A DNA stretch of 64,000 nucleotides from Adiantum capillus-veneris. Lineage: Eukaryota > Streptophyta > Polypodiopsida > Polypodiales > Pteridaceae. The stretch is taken from contig CM043963.1 of NCBI GenBank assembly GCA_014529385.2, positions 63,973,469 through 64,037,468 of the forward strand, read 5' to 3'. Made by a program: the position numbers and the translations under genes. The notes under the pieces are model-generated. The model was not told the DNA's origin. It worked only from the letters and a program-made list of their open reading frames with translations, and did not search any database. Below are positions 53,306 through 64,000 of the stretch, one piece after another. Each line of letters opens with the position of its first letter. Positions within the stretch are counted from its first letter, which is position 1.

Positions 53306-53504
53306 TGGCTTTTTATCTAATTCATTAAATCAAATCATTTATAATGTAGTTCATAATATTCATTTAATTTGTAACTTAATGAATTAATAATTTAATATAA
53401 TTCATAAAGTTGAATATATATGTGAATATGCATGAATATACATTATATATGAGAGAGAGAGGTTAAAAAAAAAGAAAAATACTAGAAATTAAAAAACAAA
53501 ACAA

Positions 53505-53544
<40 letters not shown>

Positions 53545-54778
53545 CCAAAAAAGGATGAGAGAGAGTGAAAGTAGAGAGAGAATGAAAAGAATAGAGAGAT
53601 AGTCTTCTAAAAAAGGATGAAAGAGAAGGAGAGTGGAAAAAAGAGAATGAAAATATTAAAAAAACAAAACATAACAAAAGAGAGAAGATAGAAAAGGAAG
53701 AGAGAGATTGAGAGAAAGTAAAAGTAGAGAAGGAATTGGAACGAAAGCACAAAGAGAGAGAGAGAGAGAGAGAGAGATGAAATGAAATGACCTATGTTAC
53801 AAAAACTAAGTCAACAGAAACACTACTAGAGCTAAAAATGGTGGGTATCAAGAGCCTAAGAGGTACATATACAAAAAGTGGGTCCTCCATAGTGAGTCTT
53901 ACCATGCACCGAGCAAGTTTTTCCAAGCAAAGACAAACCCGAGCAAGTGTTTGTATGCAATTAGTAAATTTTATCATCAACAGAATATTTATTGTTTGTT
54001 ATATATTGATGCACTACAACAAAAAGAGTTTTCAATGGATACACTACCTCCGAAATTCCAAAGATCAAAGTTTACTTTTTTAAAAAGTAACACAATATTT
54101 GAAAATATTATCTTCTAGCTCAATCTCTATTTATTTAATTGTAATCTCCTCTGCTTCTATTCTTCTTTGTCTTGGATTTTTCTCGCTTGGGCTTCACATG
54201 TTTGAGCATGAAATAAGGTTGATAGACTAATAAGAGCTCTAGAACTTTACTTAATGCTAGTCATTCCATGTTTCTTTTTGTAAGGTAAGTGCTCCCTTGT
54301 CTAGTACCTTGGTTCTTGATTGTCATTTATACTTGAGAGCATGTGCATCCTTCCTCCTCTTAGCCACATCAATTTGATAGCACCTCATTAGTTCATTGGT
54401 AATCATCCCTTCCATGTCGTCTTGCCCTGCCCATACTACATGTCTGACAAACACCATTAATTATGAAAGACTTCTTTTGTTACAATAAAATCATGTTTTT
54501 CTTTAATTGACCAATATATGTCTTTTTTAATCAATTCACAAAAACAACAAAAGATTTTGGCACTTTTCGATTGTGATCTTTTTACCATACAATGTGAAAG
54601 AGGGTGGCATTGAAGGAAACAATATGCAAAAATTCCAGGCTAGTTTTGAGGGTGGCATTGAAGGAAACTAGCTAAATTTGGAGGATTTTAGTGTAAAACT
54701 CGGTAAAAATCCAATTTATTCATTGTTCTTTTTTCCATTGGTTCCTACAAAAGGTTTTGGTGAACACTTACTCGCAGG

Positions 54779-54781
<3 letters not shown>
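53306..54781. other. AT-rich with (GA)n tracts, no gene recognised
   Basis: It has (GA)n at 53508-53541 and 53752-53776 within a purine-rich stretch (53450-53780). A 30-bp direct duplication (GAGGGTGGCATTGAAGGAAAC) occurs at 54600 and 54649. No coding sequence was recognised. Confidence 0.45.

Positions 54782-54844
<63 letters not shown>
54782..54844. repeat. (CT)n microsatellite
   Basis: About 31 uninterrupted CT units. Confidence 0.98.
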
Positions 54845-54847
<3 letters not shown>

Positions 54848-55514
54848 CAAGAGGATAGAGAATCCTTGGAACATTTTTAAGTCTTCTGGTGAAAATTGAC
54901 TTAGACAAAGCAAACAACCCCATCCAACATGGAGACTCAAGTACTTGAGCACTTTTGGCACCTTAACATTGTCTCGTTCAAATGCCTTCTTAAGGGGAGG
55001 ATCACATAAGATCTGCGATTTCTCAGTACTACTATGGAGCTTGTGAGCCTTGATGTAGTCCCATGCTCGCTTGAGGGCATCAAGCCTCGTGGTCTCCGAG
55101 GTTTACAAGATGGGAGCCAGGCTGGAGGAGACCCTATGGAGGATCTGAGCGCCACCTTTGGGCTCGCGCTTGGGGTCGGACTCGGGAGTGGTTTTGAGTT
55201 CAGCCTTGGGCACTTTCTTGCTCATCTATTCATTAACTCATGCAAAACACAGAGCAACCACACAGTAGACCAGGGGCAAGATCTTGTTTGATGGCAAGAT
55301 GAAGGATCACAATCGATCGCAAGAAGACGATTGGGATTGAGCGATCGAAGATGGAACTTGCACGTACAATACCCCATACTGTAGCAACAAGGCTGCACGA
55401 TACAACCGAGCATTGGATGGCCTATACCAAAAAGCACTTGCATGGACGAGAAGAGAGAGATAGAGGTGATGGCGAGGCAACTTTACACAGCTTGCCGGCA
55501 AGAGAACCCTCACT

Positions 55515-55516
<2 letters not shown>
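54845..55516. other. No gene recognised
   Basis: GC-richer than its surroundings, with overlapping frames on both strands but no family motif. It could be a decayed exon; nothing specific supports that. Confidence 0.35.

Positions 55517-55568
<52 letters not shown>
55517..55568. repeat. (CT)n microsatellite
   Basis: About 26 CT units. Confidence 0.98.
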
Positions 55569-55572
<4 letters not shown>

Positions 55573-55715
55573 GAAGAAGGAAGCATCAATGCAAATTTAC
55601 CAAAAAAGTAGTACATGAGCGATCTAGCATGATTTCAACAAGTAGAAATCTAACTACAAATGACCATAAATGAAAATAAGTGCATGCTAAGGCAGGTCGA
55701 TGCAGGCGATGGTGA

Positions 55716-55968
55716 TCAGACGCAGTTTCCGTTGTTGCCGAAGATTATGCGGGCGATGTTGATGCTGAGGCCAGGGCAAGTGGTGAGCAATAGGTTGGGC
55801 AAGGTAAGCTTCACACATAGAGAGTCAGAGCCTGGCAGGCTGGCACCAGATTCAACAGCGATGTGCACTATAGTGCCGGAGGATGCGGCTACATTGTGGC
55901 ACCACTCAGTCCGGCCATCGCCACCATCAGCACCAGAAACATTGTGACCATGCGCTTGTCAAAAGCCA

Positions 55969-55969
<1 letters not shown>
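55716..55969 (-). pseudogene. Possible small secreted protein, frameshifted
   Basis: The minus-strand Met at 55969 begins MAFDKRMVTMFLVLMVAMAG, a good signal peptide (short basic start, hydrophobic core, small residues LSGAT before the likely cleavage). A one-base frame change near 55890 leads to HNVAASSGTIVHIAVESGAS, then LPNLLLTTCPGLSINIARII and GNNGNCV with a stop at 55716. The mature part would have about three Cys. Family not recognised. A (CT)n tract lies just upstream of the start (55973-56001). Confidence 0.3.
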
Positions 55970-55972
<3 letters not shown>

Positions 55973-56004
<32 letters not shown>

Positions 56005-56041
56005 GCCTGTTCTCTATGATACTAACTAATTTCCCGCACAT

Positions 56042-56089
<48 letters not shown>
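55973..56089. repeat. Two (CT)n tracts separated by 43 bp
   Basis: About 14 CT units at 55973-56001 and about 22 at 56045-56089. Confidence 0.97.
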
Positions 56090-56092
<3 letters not shown>

Positions 56093-56392
56093 AAAAGCAG
56101 CTCTGAAGACTCTTGTTGACCATAAGAGCACAATACAAAACTTAGATACACCTCTTCAAAATTCCTTATTGGAGATATCAAAAGCACAGTCTTAATCCTA
56201 ATAACAAGCTTGGATACATTCATCTTAAAATGTTCCAAAAGTAAAAGAAATCGTAGCATTCAAAATTAGCTTGAGCTAAAAAATGAGTTTCACATGAGCA
56301 TATGACAAGCCAGGTTCAAAAGTCTCTTTGTGTCAAGAGACTCTAGTACTATACCTCAAAAGGGAACATCAATCTACAAAAGAGAAGCCTGC

Positions 56393-57396
56393 TCAAAAAA
56401 GAAACTCAAGTCCCTCTAGAGCTCCTGCTTTCTTCTTGGCTTCTTCAACAATAGACAGCTTAATACCCTTACCTCTTTGTAGAGTCACCCAAGGCTTGCT
56501 TCCTTTACCAATAGTAAACACATTGCCAAGCCGGGTGGCAAACTATTGGCCGATAGTATCTTGTACATGCACAATTTCAAAACTTCCCTTATGCTTTTCA
56601 CGGTGCTTGATAATCCCAATCCTGCCTCTGTTGACCACTAGTAACCATGACAATGTTGCCAATGTCGAACTTGATGAACTCTACAACCTTTCCGGTCTCA
56701 ATTTCAATTTTAATGGTGTCAATGGCCTTAATAAGGGGATCTGGATATCGAATGGCGCACCTATCAAATGTAGTGATGTAGGAAATCTCCTTCTCACTGA
56801 AGCAGGCATCTCGGACCTTGGATAGCTTGTACTTAGACTCTTCAAGGCTAATGGAGTGCAAAGTGAATCTTTCGTTGCTATCATGAAGCAGTCAGAAGTT
56901 CTCTCTGATTTTTGCAATGGACACAACATCCATAAACCCAGCAGGGTAACACTTGTTCGTCCTTACTGTTCCATCCACAGAGATGAGTCGCTGCATCGCA
57001 ATGGCAACCACTTCACGATAGGTCAAGGCATACTTCAATCGATTCCTCAACAAGACAACCATCGACATACATTCCCTAGTCTTATGGGGGCCGGTAGAGG
57101 GCTTGGGCGCAAAGGAACCACCGAGAGAGGAGGACCCAACACAAATTTTCGGACGGACAAGAAAAACGCAAACCCTCTCTGCAAAAATTAACCCTAGATC
57201 CAATGAAGGACGCGCAAAGAATAAAAAATTGGGGCAATGGGGCGTGATTGTGGTAAGCAGAGACGTGTATGAGAACGAGACTATTTAGTACCTTTAAGGG
57301 GTAAGGATCCATCACCATATTTGAAGCAGCGGTGTCAAGCATCCAGTGCCTCGGGGCATTGAGACATTTCAGATGTCTCTTGAGACCACCGGCCAT
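56393..57396 (-). pseudogene. RPS4: Cytosolic ribosomal protein eS4 (RPS4) pseudogene
   Basis: eS4 is a 40S subunit protein. From 57396 the reading MAGGLKRHLKCLNAPRHWML is the eS4 N-terminus ([20 protein letters not shown]). An inserted or intron-like block of about 207 bp (57127-57333) follows. Then [55 protein letters not shown]; a TGA replaces Arg in [57 protein letters not shown] frameshift near 56625 is followed by [19 protein letters not shown], a TAG in GQ-x-FATRLGNV, [20 protein letters not shown] and IVEEAKKK. Stops and the frameshift make it a pseudogene. The internal block contains a possible AAAG|GTACTA...TTGCAG intron, so its origin (duplicated or retroposed) is open. The functional gene must lie elsewhere. 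Confidence 0.93.
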
Positions 57397-57448
57397 GGCT
57401 TCACGCTGTTAGAGCGCGCCTTCACCTCGTCTGCCCGACACTGAAAGA

Positions 57449-57474
57449 GTTCTCTCTCTCTCTCTCTCTCTCTC
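57449..57474. repeat. (CT)n microsatellite beside the hairpin
   Basis: About 13 CT units ending in CGCTCGCTC. Confidence 0.95.
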
Positions 57475-57480
57475 GCTCGC

Positions 57481-57556
57481 TCTTAGTCAAAAAGAAACTC
57501 TCTGAAAGAGCGTGCACCAATGCATGCTCTTTCAGAGAGTTTCTTTTTTACTAAGA
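57481..57556. repeat. Near-perfect 76-bp hairpin
   Basis: The left arm TCTTAGTCAAAAAGAAACTC-TCTGAAAGAGCGTGCA (57481-57516) is the reverse complement of the right arm TGCATGCTCTTTCAGAGAGT-TTCTTTTTTACTAAGA (57521-57556) with about three mismatches, around a 4-base loop CCAA. It could be a small foldback element or a small-RNA precursor. Confidence 0.9.
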
Positions 57557-58279
57557 GAGAGTAGGGGGTGTGCAGAGAGGGGAAAGTGAGGCAATGCAGC
57601 ACTAAAAGCAGGCAGTTGCAGGCGATGGCAAGGCAGACAAGGAGAGGTAGGGCAACAGACAGAGCGTGCAGAGGGCGACGTGCCGTGCATTACCACGTAA
57701 CCAAAAAAGATTTTTTTTTTTGGTTGTGGGAAGCCTGCCTCACTCTCTCACGTTGGTCTGAAGCATGTAGAGGAAAGGTGGCAAGGTAGGGCTTTAGGTG
57801 TTGAGAAGTGGACTTGAGGAAGTCATAGGCATGAAGGCCTGGGTGTTGGGCAAGCGACGAGGACTAGAACAGGGTGTTTATAGCAGCACCATTGGAGAGC
57901 GTGAAGGCAAAGGGAGAGAGGGAGTTTTTTTTCCCTTGTTAGTCTTGGAGTGCAAGAGTAGGATATTCCAAGCAGCTCATGTGTGTGCATGGTCAGGGGC
58001 TTCGAAGAATTTGGAAAGTTGTGTGCGAGAAGACGGAGCAAGGGAGACAGATGGTTTGAGAGCGGCGGCTGTGGTCTAGGGTGGAAGGTGCAGGTAGAGC
58101 ACGGCCCTGCTCTGCGGGGCGCAATGCCTTCTCTGTCATTTCACGCTTCTCTCTCTCTTTCTCTAGATGCAGTGATGATCAGGACTGTGGTAATTAATTT
58201 CTCCCTTGAGCTCCACAGACTGAGGAAAAGGGAGTTCGGGTACCCTTTCAGCCCATTAAGTAGCTCTTGCATGGAGGGT
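57557..58279. other. No gene recognised
   Basis: GC-richer and purine-rich plus strand with several open frames on both strands; none shows a family motif. Confidence 0.35.
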
Positions 58280-59468
<1,189 letters not shown>

Positions 59469-60383
59469 AAACCTAGGTTTAGTGTAAACCCACCTACAAA
59501 TTTTGAGATATACCTCTAAATTTTAAATTTGAAAGTGAGAAAACGTACAAAATTTGAAGAAATTTAGCGTCATTTGGTGTAAAAACCTCCAAATTTAGTT
59601 AGTTTACCACTAAAATTCTCATAGGTAGGTTTGTCAAGTTTTCAGAACAAAGTTTTTTTCGAGCACTGGTCATTGCATGAAAGAGTTCATGTCTCTTTCA
59701 AATAGATTTTTGAAGGGTTTTGTCTATACTATATAATTGTTGAAAATGATGACGGTTGAACTTGAGGACCTTCTTGCCTCATCTATTGTTTCAAAATCAA
59801 TTTTGTCAATGTTTAGGACCCTAAGATTTACCTTTCCTAGCCAACACAGTTGTCTCAACGTGCCACAATGTTGTTTGTTGTAGCACAACCAACCTCCCAT
59901 TTACCCCTTGGAGGGAGTTATCTTATGGGGTGCTAAGAATTGAGGCCTGGGCCACATCATTCTACAAGAGGACAGATGCAATTCTAGACTACCATCCATT
60001 TGAATTGCTATGAGGCATTGATGGACGTACAACTCCAAGTAGTAGATAGAGTACAAACAAAAATGGAGGGCTAATCCGCATTAGGAAAAGCATTCCAAAG
60101 GACTACAATGAAAATCATACACCATGGCTCTAAGAAGTGTATTCAGCATAGGGGTATCACACGTTGAGTGAGTAATCTAGGTCGAGGCATGATGGACAAC
60201 TCAGCAGACTAGGAACCCCAAGAAATCTAGGAACTTTGAGATATGCTCATATAAACATGGAAAATTTAAGAGAAGGTTTGTACACTAATTTTCTCTAAAG
60301 TTTGAAGGTTTATTCACCTTCTACTTTGAATTTTAAAGATAAATCTCAAAATTTGTAGGTGGAATTACACTAAACCTAGGTTT
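59469..60383. mobile_element. Non-coding element with AAACCTAGGTTT inverted ends (about 915 bp)
   Basis: The left end starts AAACCTAGGTTTAGTGTAA, then ACCTACAAATTTTGAGAT. The right end is the inverse (ATCTCAAAATTTGTAGGT, then TTACACTAAACCTAGGTTT). Matching continues in diverged form for about 70 bp. The outermost 12 bp are themselves palindromic. No coding frame and no clear target duplication. Most likely a DNA transposon derivative. Confidence 0.7.
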
Positions 60384-60941
60384 CTATCGATATGGGTAGG
60401 TGAAAGAGAACTAGCATGTGGACAAAGTTGTCATAAGAAAATTGTTCATAGCTTTATCAACCTTGCATACTCTTCTATCAAAGCACTCTTTATAATTCCC
60501 CACCATTACCACCTCCCTTGACACGTTTGTTGCCACCACCCTTGGCAACACCGCTAACTCCCACGCTCCCCCCCCGATAGATGGCTACCTATGATGGTGT
60601 GATCCAAACTTTAATATATACCATGATGTGGATTTTCTCAAAATAATAGTCTCATTGTAATAATATAATTATTTTCAAGTTTCCACCGTTTTCTCTAGAG
60701 TAACTTAAAATGCATAGTATGTTATCGTACATCAACCCACAATAACTTGAGGTAGAGCAAGAGAGAGGAGAAGAAGAAGTAAAGAGAAGCTCAAGCTCCC
60801 ATACTCTCCTTATTCATGAGATTTTTTTGAGTGGCAACAACCTTACTCTTTTAGTGTAAGTCTTGTGGTCCTACATGTAGGGAGGTAGGAATAGGAGATT
60901 TATATCCATTGGAATCATGGTGCAACTATTCCCAACAAGGA
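60384..60941. other. No gene recognised
   Basis: AT-rich intergenic sequence without clear features. Confidence 0.4.
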
Positions 60942-61379
60942 TCAATGGTGGTAGAAATGAGCTTCCAATATTTGAGGGCAACTAGTTCCAAGAAGAGGAA
61001 TATCAACATGCCATTGTATGGGTTCCAATTGTTCTAGCCCATCAAAGAAAACATCTATCAAACCCTTGTTCAAGGGGGTTTTTCTGTCAAAAAATTGTGA
61101 TCCTTTTACCATTAAATTTAGTTGTAATCTTGTTTTAGTTTTTTTTTTTGTGCTTGAAGGCATCCAAACTTTGGTTTTTGTTTTGTATAGTACGCCTTGG
61201 CTAGTCTTGCTCGTTTTAGGGATTGCTCGGAAAATCTCGCTGGAGATTCGAGATTCCTCCTCCATGGTGAGAATTTGCACATGGCATCTTTGATGTCTGA
61301 CCAAAATAGATCTGATCCTCTGCTGCTGAGAGAGAAAGAGAGAGGGGGGGAATGAAATCCCTAGAGAGAGAAAACGCAA
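60942..61379 (-). CDS. Hypothetical 145-codon frame with a VWMP motif
   Basis: The frame may start at the internal Met (MEEESRISSEIFRAIPKTSK, residue 39) to give about 107 residues. It contains TKVWMPSSTKKKTKTRL, reminiscent of the IWVPK-plus-lysine motif in the retroelement tails at 22.2 and 49.5 kb, then FFDRKTPLNKGLIDVFFDGL. That resemblance is short and may be chance. It could be a fragment of the same retroelement module. Confidence 0.3.
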   Translation of the reverse strand: MRFLSLGISFPPSLFLSQQQRIRSILVRHQRCHVQILTMEEESRISSEIFRAIPKTSKTSQGVLYKTKTKVWMPSSTKKKTKTRLQLNLMVKGSQFFDRKTPLNKGLIDVFFDGLEQLEPIQWHVDIPLLGTSCPQILEAHFYHH

Positions 61380-61498
61380 AAATAAGAAAGAGAATTAAAC
61401 AAGTGATAGATAGAGAGAGAGAGAGAGAAATGAAATGAAATGAAATATTATGTGAACGTCTTCAAAAGGCCAACATAACCTATGAAACCAAAAGGAAG

Positions 61499-61502
<4 letters not shown>

Positions 61503-61555
<53 letters not shown>
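61503..61555. repeat. (GA)n microsatellite at the LINE 3' end
   Basis: About 26 GA units directly follow the 3' end (GATAGTTCT on the plus strand) of LINE copy 2. Confidence 0.97.
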
Positions 61556-61558
<3 letters not shown>

Positions 61559-64000
61559 TTCTGTTACCGTCCTTGGAGGTCAAATATGACATATGGGACC
61601 AAATGAACATGTCACGTGGTGTGAGTGGAGTCACAAGTGACTTTCGATGCTCAAAAATGACTGAAATGAGCGTCGTAATAGAGATTCCACATCGTGGTTG
61701 GGAGAGGAAGGTATGTAGGGAGAGCTCATGGCTGAATATGTGGGGAGCACTTGACGAGGGCATAAGGTGCAAAGTCGATGAGACTCCTCGCCTGTGCCCC
61801 AACGTCCCATCTTGTAGCATAGAGAATGGGATCTAAGACGAATGGACGCAATGGTGCGGATCACACTCAACTGGATGGGCTCAAGGATGTAGGGATGGGT
61901 TCGGTTACCTCGTTCAGAGAAGAAGATATATTTGTAGTTTCGGGCAATGTGTGTGGTGTAATGGCTGAAGCGAGAACCTTCGGATTTCTCCCAAGCCGTG
62001 ATACATTGGCGTTGTAAGAAGGCCTCATTAACTTGGGAGTCGGTCGACGCATCCTTGACCAAGTGACATGCATCCCATCTTCCAAACCATTTCTTAATAT
62101 CAAGCATCCACCCCGAACTTAGTATTTTGCTCTTGCATGTCTTTTGGACCTTTTGACTTGCTTCATATGCGATTCTAGAAAGTCGATACAAAGGGCTACA
62201 TTGTGTCTTAAGCATGTACTCCACAACCCTTTTCATGTCCAAGACCTCAACGGGAAGCGATCCGGACTCAAGAAGTAAGAGCATGTAGGGTGTTTGTGTC
62301 TTGACTTGGAGAAAGTTGGTGGGAAAACACTTTTGGACATTCTCAAACTCTTTCCAAGTAGACTTCCCGATGCTACCACCCCACACCTCCGCTCCATAAA
62401 GAAGCACCAATGTCACCAATGTGTCAAAGAGGTACTTTTTGAGAGCCAACATTTGATCTCTCCAGCATTGCACACATTCTCAAATGCATAATAAGCCCTC
62501 TTTCCAGCTTCCAAGCGATGCATTGTCCAGTCCTTCCATTTATGATTGGATGGAACCTCAAGGCCAAGGTACTTGAAGCTATCTACCACTTTAAGTTGCT
62601 CATTATTGTATACAATGCATGGATTTTTGTTATTGAGGGTTTTTACAAGCATAACCTTGGTTTTGGATCTGTTCACGATCAGTCCGCTATGTAGGCAAAA
62701 GCGTTCTAAGACACTCATAAGCTTTTGTGCATCTTCTAAGGTATGTGCCAAGAGCACTACATCATCGGTATAAAGAAAAAGCATGATCACTGCATTTATG
62801 ATCTTAACCTCCTCTATGCCTTCTTGTTGCATAAAATCAAGAACCATGCATTCCAATTCATCAATGAGTAGCCCAAAGAGGGTTGGGAAAAGTGGGCATC
62901 CTTGTTTGACACCAATGGTGCTTGCAAAGAATTCTGAAATTCCATCTCCCATACATAGTTGGCATATCATTTTTTGGTAGATGCGAAAGACTTCATGCAT
63001 AAATTCTCTCAGCACTTGAAGTCTTTGTATACGTCTCCAAAGATTTCCTCGTGGTACCATGTCAAAAGCTTTCTTGAAATCCACAAAGCAATAATACAAC
63101 TTTTTTCCTTTCAATCAAGACGCTTCCATAAGAACTCAAAGAATGACAAGGTGATCAATAGTGCTATGATGCTTTCAAAAACCTGCTTGGCCAAGCACAC
63201 GTTTGCCGTTATTTTCAGCCCATTCACTTATCTTCATCTCCATGATACATCCAAATAACTTTTCCATCAAAGAACCAATCATTATAGTGCGATAGTTGTT
63301 CACATTATTTACATCTCCTCCTTTGTGCAAAGGTTTGATCCAATTTGCACTCCAATCATGAGGCATGCCATGCTGAAGTGAAAGGTTAAACATATCGCGT
63401 ATCCAATGTTGTGTTTTCTTGCTTGTCCATTTAATCATTTCAGCCTTGACACCTTGAAGGTCCTTTGCCTTGCGAATAGAAAGTTTCTCAAGCAAGCAGC
63501 ATACATCTTCTCAATGGTAAAGAAGCGAGGCATAAACGGGAGGGAGCTACAACACTCCATCTTATCAACATTGGGTTGCTCATAGAGGTTCTTGCAATGC
63601 GTATACATATCCTCAAGAGTCAAGTCACCAAAGATCTCAACACGCTTGCCTTTTAAATTTTGCCAAAACTTGCCACATGCATGTGCTTTCTCTTGCGCTA
63701 AAAGAAGTTGTTTTTTGACTTCCCACCTTCTCCTGTTTTTTTGAACAAGTGCTTTGAATGTGTGTGAACGTTCCAAGTAAACTTCCTTGTCTTTGCTTGC
63801 ATCCAACCTTAGCAAGTGTTTTGGGCTTGACTACATTCCATGTCAAACCATTTCTTCTTGGTGCTACCCTTCTTAGACCTTTTGCAAGACATGTGTTTCA
63901 CCGAAAAGCATTCCTTCGCACAAGAGCAAATTACTTCTTTGAAAACTTTACACTTTCATTCTAATGTTGGGCTCTCTTCATGCTCTCTCATACTTAACAT
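61556..64000 (-). mobile_element. LINE copy 2, frameshifted, runs off the window
   Basis: The minus-strand copy is closely related to copy 1 over its whole RT region. Frames are at 63435-63815 (KDKEVYLERSHTFKALVQ), 63175-63495 (WIKPLHKGGDVNNVNNYR), 62413-63114 (YCCFVDFKKAFDMVPR, GVKQGCPLFPTLFGLL) and 61631-62473. The catalytic motif reads YTDD here (Tyr-Thr-Asp-Asp, copy 1 has YADD). Upstream of 63815 it extends beyond copy 1: VFKEVICSCAKECF and STKKKWFDMECSQAQ, the linker between endonuclease and RT. Frameshifts near 63480, 63130 and 62450 and in the Cys/His tail make it inactive. Confidence 0.9.

Overview
This window is nuclear DNA of a land plant. The evidence is plant-type Ty3/gypsy LTR retrotransposons (a chromovirus and a Tat-like element with a second RNase H), LINEs, short introns with GT...AG borders, a ribosomal protein eS4 pseudogene, a histone H3-like remnant, and many long (CT)n, (AC)n and (AG)n microsatellites. 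No clearly intact host gene is visible. Repeat density and microsatellite style would fit a large-genome seed-free plant such as a fern or lycophyte, but that is a weak inference.

Layout. 0-5.4 kb: a decayed histone H3-fold remnant (minus strand), compound microsatellites, and a hairpin satellite of about 76 bp units. 5.5-9.4 kb: a decayed chromovirus (minus) with RT, RNase H, integrase and a chromodomain remnant; gag and protease are missing. 9.4-12.8 kb: unrecognised exon-like fragments (minus). 12.8-25.05 kb: an LTR retrotransposon (plus) with perfect 5-bp target duplications (CATAC), PBS, PPT and matching LTRs. Its decayed ORFs carry a repeated Y-x-D-x2-G-x2-Y motif, a degenerate zinc knuckle, a protease-like segment and repeated IW[VIL]P motifs. 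It has no RT or integrase of its own, it is nested into an older minus-strand ORF, and a 5'-truncated LINE is nested inside it.

25.8-48.4 kb: minus-strand exon remnants embedded in arrays of a roughly 68-bp satellite whose core is a 24-bp perfect palindrome. The 45.0-47.5 kb exons resemble a ParB/Srx-like domain followed by a beta-class N6/N4 amino-methyltransferase fold with a ruined catalytic motif. The 27.1-29.7 and 39.0-39.7 kb exons encode FCP1/NLI-type HAD phosphatase-like domains. One FCP1-like exon is split by a 9.27-kb Tat-like LTR retrotransposon (29733-39002), and next to it the coding sequence is broken by a MITE-like element (28512-28975). A paralogous empty site at 43.3 kb confirms the insertion point and target duplication.

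48.9-51.35 kb: a gypsy remnant (minus) in which an aspartic protease lies downstream of integrase in the same reading frame, the reverse of the normal order. 51.4-61.5 kb: foldback and TIR elements, many (CT)n arrays, a possible small secreted-protein pseudogene, the eS4 pseudogene (56.4-57.4 kb), and a 76-bp near-perfect hairpin. 61.5-64 kb: a second, frameshifted copy of the LINE (minus), running off the window.

The most promising leads are the integrase-then-protease polyprotein and its related module at 21.6-22.7 kb, the Y-D-G-Y repeat protein of the 12.8-25 kb element, the ParB/methyltransferase-like gene, and the palindromic satellite that fills the spaces between exons of these decayed genes. 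All calls come from reading the sequence by eye; no database search was possible.
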